From contig JAJZQR010000045.1 of the NCBI GenBank assembly GCA_021806765.1, positions 1-26,704 on the forward strand: 26,704 bases of DNA. Reading direction: 5' to 3'. The translations under genes and the position numbers were made by a program. The stretch is from Chloroflexota bacterium (lineage in GTDB: Bacteria; Chloroflexota; UBA6077). Below the pieces are notes generated by a model. That model was not told where the DNA came from, did no database searches, and saw only the letters and a list, made by a program, of their open reading frames with translations. Shown one piece after another: positions 24,000 to 26,704 of the stretch (within the stretch, counting starts at the first letter, position 1; each line of letters starts with the position of its first letter).

Positions 24000-25900
24000 T
24001 GCCTTTCATCTCTATCCGCCGTCGGTCAGACCAGCAACCCCGGGGACTCTCGGCCGAGGAACGGCGTTTCGCCCTGGGAACTCGCTCCCTCGCCGACCTG
24101 GTCGCGCCCGCCGCCTCCGAGGTCGCCCGTGACCATCTCCGGCTCGACTACCAGTACACCCGGACGCTCGTCGTGACCGGTTACCCGCGCAGCGTCAGCC
24201 CAGGCTGGCTTTCGCCGCTGATCGACTTCGAGGAGCCGTTGGAGATCAGCATTCACCTCTACCCGCTGGAGAGCGGCCAGATGGTCTCCACGCTCACCCA
24301 CAAGATGGTTCAACTCCACTCCTCGCGTCTGATGGCGGCCCGGGGAGGGCACCTGGCCGACCCCGAACGGGAGGTGGCCTACGAGGATGCCGAGCGGCTC
24401 CGCGATGGCCTGCAGCGAGGCGAGGAGAAGATCTTCTCGGTGAGCCTGTACCTTCTGCTGCGCGCCAACTCCCTCGCCGCCCTCAACGACTTGACCCGAC
24501 GGGTCGAGGCTACGCTCGGGGGCATGCTGGCCAACTCCAGGGTTGCCCTGCTGGAGCAGGATGCGGGCTTCCGTTCCTGTCTGCCCCAGGGCCAGGATGG
24601 GCTCTCGGTCTACCGCAACCTGGATACCAGTTCCCTGGCGACGATGTTCCCCTTCTCGTCGAGTACGCTGTCAATGGACCGTGGAATCCTCTACGGCATC
24701 GCCAAGCACAACCACTCGCCCGTCCTCTTCGATCCCTTCGACCCCAGCCTCGAGAACGCCAACATGGTCGTCTTCGCCAAGTCGGGCGCCGGCAAGAGCT
24801 ACTTCACCAAGCTGATGGCCCTGCGCAACCTGCTGGCCGGCGTGGATTTCCTGGTGATCGACCCGGAGGACGAGTATCGCACCCTTTGCACGGCGGTCGG
24901 TGGCCAGTACGTTCGCCTCGCCAGCTCCTCCGGCCAGCACCTCAACCCCTTCGATCTGGCGCCGGTGGTTGACGACCAGGAGGGCCGCGCCCCCCTGGGC
25001 GAGCATGTGGCGGCGCTCCTTGGCCTCTTCGAGCTGATGCTGGCCGAGCCGGGAGGGTCACTCAACGCCCATGAGAGGGCTGTGCTGGACCGGGCCGTCT
25101 TCCAGACCTACACCGCCGCCGGCATCACCGAGGACACTACAACCCATGGCCGCGAGGCCCCACTCCTCCGCGACCTCCACGGCATTCTTCTCTCCAGCAG
25201 CGGCGAGGTGGCGGCCAGCCTCGCCACGCGGCTTCGCCGCTATATCGAGGGCTCTCTGGCGGGACTCTTCTCAGGTCCCACCAACGTCGCCCTGGACCGC
25301 CGCTTCGTGGTGTTCAACGTCCAGGGGCTGGAGCCGGAGCTGCGGCCCCTCGGCATCCACCTCATCGCGAGCTTCGTCTGGAACCGGGTTCGCCGCTCCC
25401 GCCGACCCAGGCTCCTCATCATCGACGAGGCCTGGAGTCTCATGCAGTACCCCGAGGGGGGAGCCTTCCTGGCCAGCATGGCGCGCCGGGCCCGCAAGTA
25501 CTACCTGGGGCTCGTCACCATTACGCAGGATGTGGCCGACTTCCTGGGATGTGACCACGGTCGCACCCTGCTGGCCAACGCCGCCGTCAAGCTGCTGATG
25601 AAGCAGGACAGCGCCACCATCGACCCCGTCGTGGGGACCTTTCAGCTCTCGCCCGAGGAACGCCAATTCATCCTGGGAGCGAGCAAGGGCGAGGGGCTGT
25701 TCTTCGCTCGGGGCAACCACGTGGCGCTTCAGGTGGAGGCGAGCCCGGCGGAGCATCGATTGGCGACGACGGCGCCTCGCGAACTGGCGGAGTGGGAATC
25801 GGAGCGGTCCTCGCCGGGAGCGCGCGGCGGTACCGTGAGCAATGAAAGGCAAGCAACGCCGCGTCGGCGGCTTGGCGTTGCCCCAGAAGGAGGTGAGTGA
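23999..25900 (+). CDS. virB4: VirB4 family type IV secretion ATPase
   Basis: The motor ATPase of the type IV secretion system, 633 residues. Residues about 20-215 form the adaptor-facing domain; the ATPase core has Walker A AKSGAGKS (260-267), VIDPEDEY (287-294) downstream, and Walker B RLLIIDEAWSLM (471-482), followed by a VTITQDVADFLG Gln-motif helix. All motifs look intact. The C-terminal 40 residues are basic and disordered. ATG 23999 has AAGGAGG with 5 bases of spacing; GTG 23996 is too close. The stop shares its A with the primase start (TGATG). Confidence 0.93.
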   Translation: MPFISIRRRSDQQPRGLSAEERRFALGTRSLADLVAPAASEVARDHLRLDYQYTRTLVVTGYPRSVSPGWLSPLIDFEEPLEISIHLYPLESGQMVSTLTHKMVQLHSSRLMAARGGHLADPEREVAYEDAERLRDGLQRGEEKIFSVSLYLLLRANSLAALNDLTRRVEATLGGMLANSRVALLEQDAGFRSCLPQGQDGLSVYRNLDTSSLATMFPFSSSTLSMDRGILYGIAKHNHSPVLFDPFDPSLENANMVVFAKSGAGKSYFTKLMALRNLLAGVDFLVIDPEDEYRTLCTAVGGQYVRLASSSGQHLNPFDLAPVVDDQEGRAPLGEHVAALLGLFELMLAEPGGSLNAHERAVLDRAVFQTYTAAGITEDTTTHGREAPLLRDLHGILLSSSGEVAASLATRLRRYIEGSLAGLFSGPTNVALDRRFVVFNVQGLEPELRPLGIHLIASFVWNRVRRSRRPRLLIIDEAWSLMQYPEGGAFLASMARRARKYYLGLVTITQDVADFLGCDHGRTLLANAAVKLLMKQDSATIDPVVGTFQLSPEERQFILGASKGEGLFFARGNHVALQVEASPAEHRLATTAPRELAEWESERSSPGARGGTVSNERQATPRRRLGVAPEGGE

Positions 25901-26697
25901 TGGCCAGCACCACCAGCTACCGTTTCGATGTCGAGGCGCTGCGGCGCAAACACCCGGTCGCGGAAGTCATTGCCGGATACAACATCGACCTGCGGCCCAG
26001 CGGCCGGGCACTGATTGGCCGCTGCCCCTTCCACAATGACGGCGGGAGGCCGAACCTCACCGTCTACCCGGCGACGCAGAGCTGGTACTGCTTCCGCTGT
26101 GGCGTGGGGGGCGATGCCATCGAGTTCGTCAAACGACGCGAGGGGATCGGATTCGTCGAGGCCTGCCAACGGCTGGCTGGTCTTCAACCAGGGGCGATGA
26201 GCCACACTCCATTGCCGCAGCCCATGCAGCGGGAGCGGTGCTGGGACCGGCTCACCCTGGAGGAGCAGGTGGTGATGAACACGGCCTGCGCCCTCTACCA
26301 GCACTCCCTCTGGCGCGAGCCCAGGGCGCTGGACTACCTCCGGGAGCGGGGCGTCCCTGACTGGGTCACTCGCCAGTGTTCCCTCGGTCTGTCCGATGGC
26401 CATTCGCTGGAGGGGCACCTGCGCCGCCGCTCCGGACTTCGAGCCGCCCAGGAGTTGGGGCTGCTGGGAAGGCCCAAGCGCGACAGTGGCGCAATGAGGT
26501 TGCGCGAGCTGCTGGGTGGACGAATCGTCGTGCCGGAACTGCGCGGAGGCCACTGCATCTGGTTCATCGGGCGCAGCCTCGACGAGGGACCGAACGCCCC
26601 GAAGTACCTAGCCCTTCCAGGCGAGCGGCCCGTACTCGGCCTGCAGCAAGTGGTCGGGCGGCGAGAGGCGTATCTGTGCGAGGGGGTCTTCGACTAG
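25900..26697 (+). CDS. CHC2 zinc-finger DNA primase, stopped at the TOPRIM motif
   Basis: A DnaG-like primase N-terminal half, 265 residues as read. The CHC2 zinc finger has C42, H45, C64 and C67 (RCPFHND and WYCFRCGVGGDAIEF). The central DnaG catalytic N-domain follows (LYQHSLWREPRALDYLRERGV, RIVVPELRGGHCIWFIGR, APKYLALPG). It ends CEGVFD-TAG, exactly at the TOPRIM glutamate motif 'EGxxD'; the rest of TOPRIM, with the metal-binding DxD, is missing. The product should be inactive for RNA synthesis unless the stop is read through, is an error or the gene continues in another form beyond the window. AGGAGGT lies 5 bases before ATG 25900. Confidence 0.85.
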   Translation: MASTTSYRFDVEALRRKHPVAEVIAGYNIDLRPSGRALIGRCPFHNDGGRPNLTVYPATQSWYCFRCGVGGDAIEFVKRREGIGFVEACQRLAGLQPGAMSHTPLPQPMQRERCWDRLTLEEQVVMNTACALYQHSLWREPRALDYLRERGVPDWVTRQCSLGLSDGHSLEGHLRRRSGLRAAQELGLLGRPKRDSGAMRLRELLGGRIVVPELRGGHCIWFIGRSLDEGPNAPKYLALPGERPVLGLQQVVGRREAYLCEGVFD

Positions 26698-26704
26698 TGC
26701 GCCG

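Overview
This 26.7 kb window is high-GC, densely packed DNA. The protein set (Tad/Flp-type pilus genes without a secretin, short TadE-like proteins, a LysM/BTAD membrane protein, a PrgI/TrbL/VirB4-type secretion module) suggests a monoderm-like, probably Chloroflexota (Thermomicrobia-like) host. That assignment is inferred from protein style only; the window has no rRNA or housekeeping marker. It reads like an accessory region or part of an integrative element, although no integrase, relaxase or coupling protein is visible.

Layout. 1-1266: no convincing gene, but several perfect inverted repeats. 1267-10151: a plus-strand Tad pilus operon in the order cpaB, tadZ/cpaE, cpaF/tadA, tadB, tadC, Flp pilin, two TadE-like pseudopilins and a TadG-like protein, followed by a single-pass protein and a secreted PKD-containing protein. 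10174-13770: a giant membrane protein (LysM x2, a degenerate FtsK-like ATPase fold, winged helix, BTAD). 13881-17160, minus strand: a compact ubiquitin-like conjugation cluster in transcription order Ubl, E2-like, JAB/JAMM peptidase, E1/ThiF-like, preceded by a 63-aa basic protein. 17410-18919, minus strand: two STAS-domain regulators (STAS-HTH and STAS-HATPase), each behind a strong sigma70-like promoter placed so that its mRNA would be leaderless or nearly so. 19431-26697, plus strand: a second operon with a PEGA/beta-propeller membrane protein, a TrbL/VirB6-like channel protein, an NlpC/P60 hydrolase, a VirB2-like pilin, PrgI, a VirB4 N-domain protein, the VirB4 ATPase and a CHC2 primase that stops exactly at its TOPRIM glutamate motif.

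How the parts may fit. The two plus-strand operons would supply a Tad pilus for surface contact and a type IV secretion-like transporter. The minus-strand island between them carries a ubiquitin-like modification pathway whose gene order and domains match the antiphage Bil (bacterial ISG15-like) logic, together with signalling regulators. The most notable points are the Bil-like operon, whose Ubl is single-domain and ends in one glycine and whose E1 has no free catalytic cysteine; the LysM-(dead FtsK)-wHTH-BTAD fusion; the leaderless-promoter pair; and the truncated primase.
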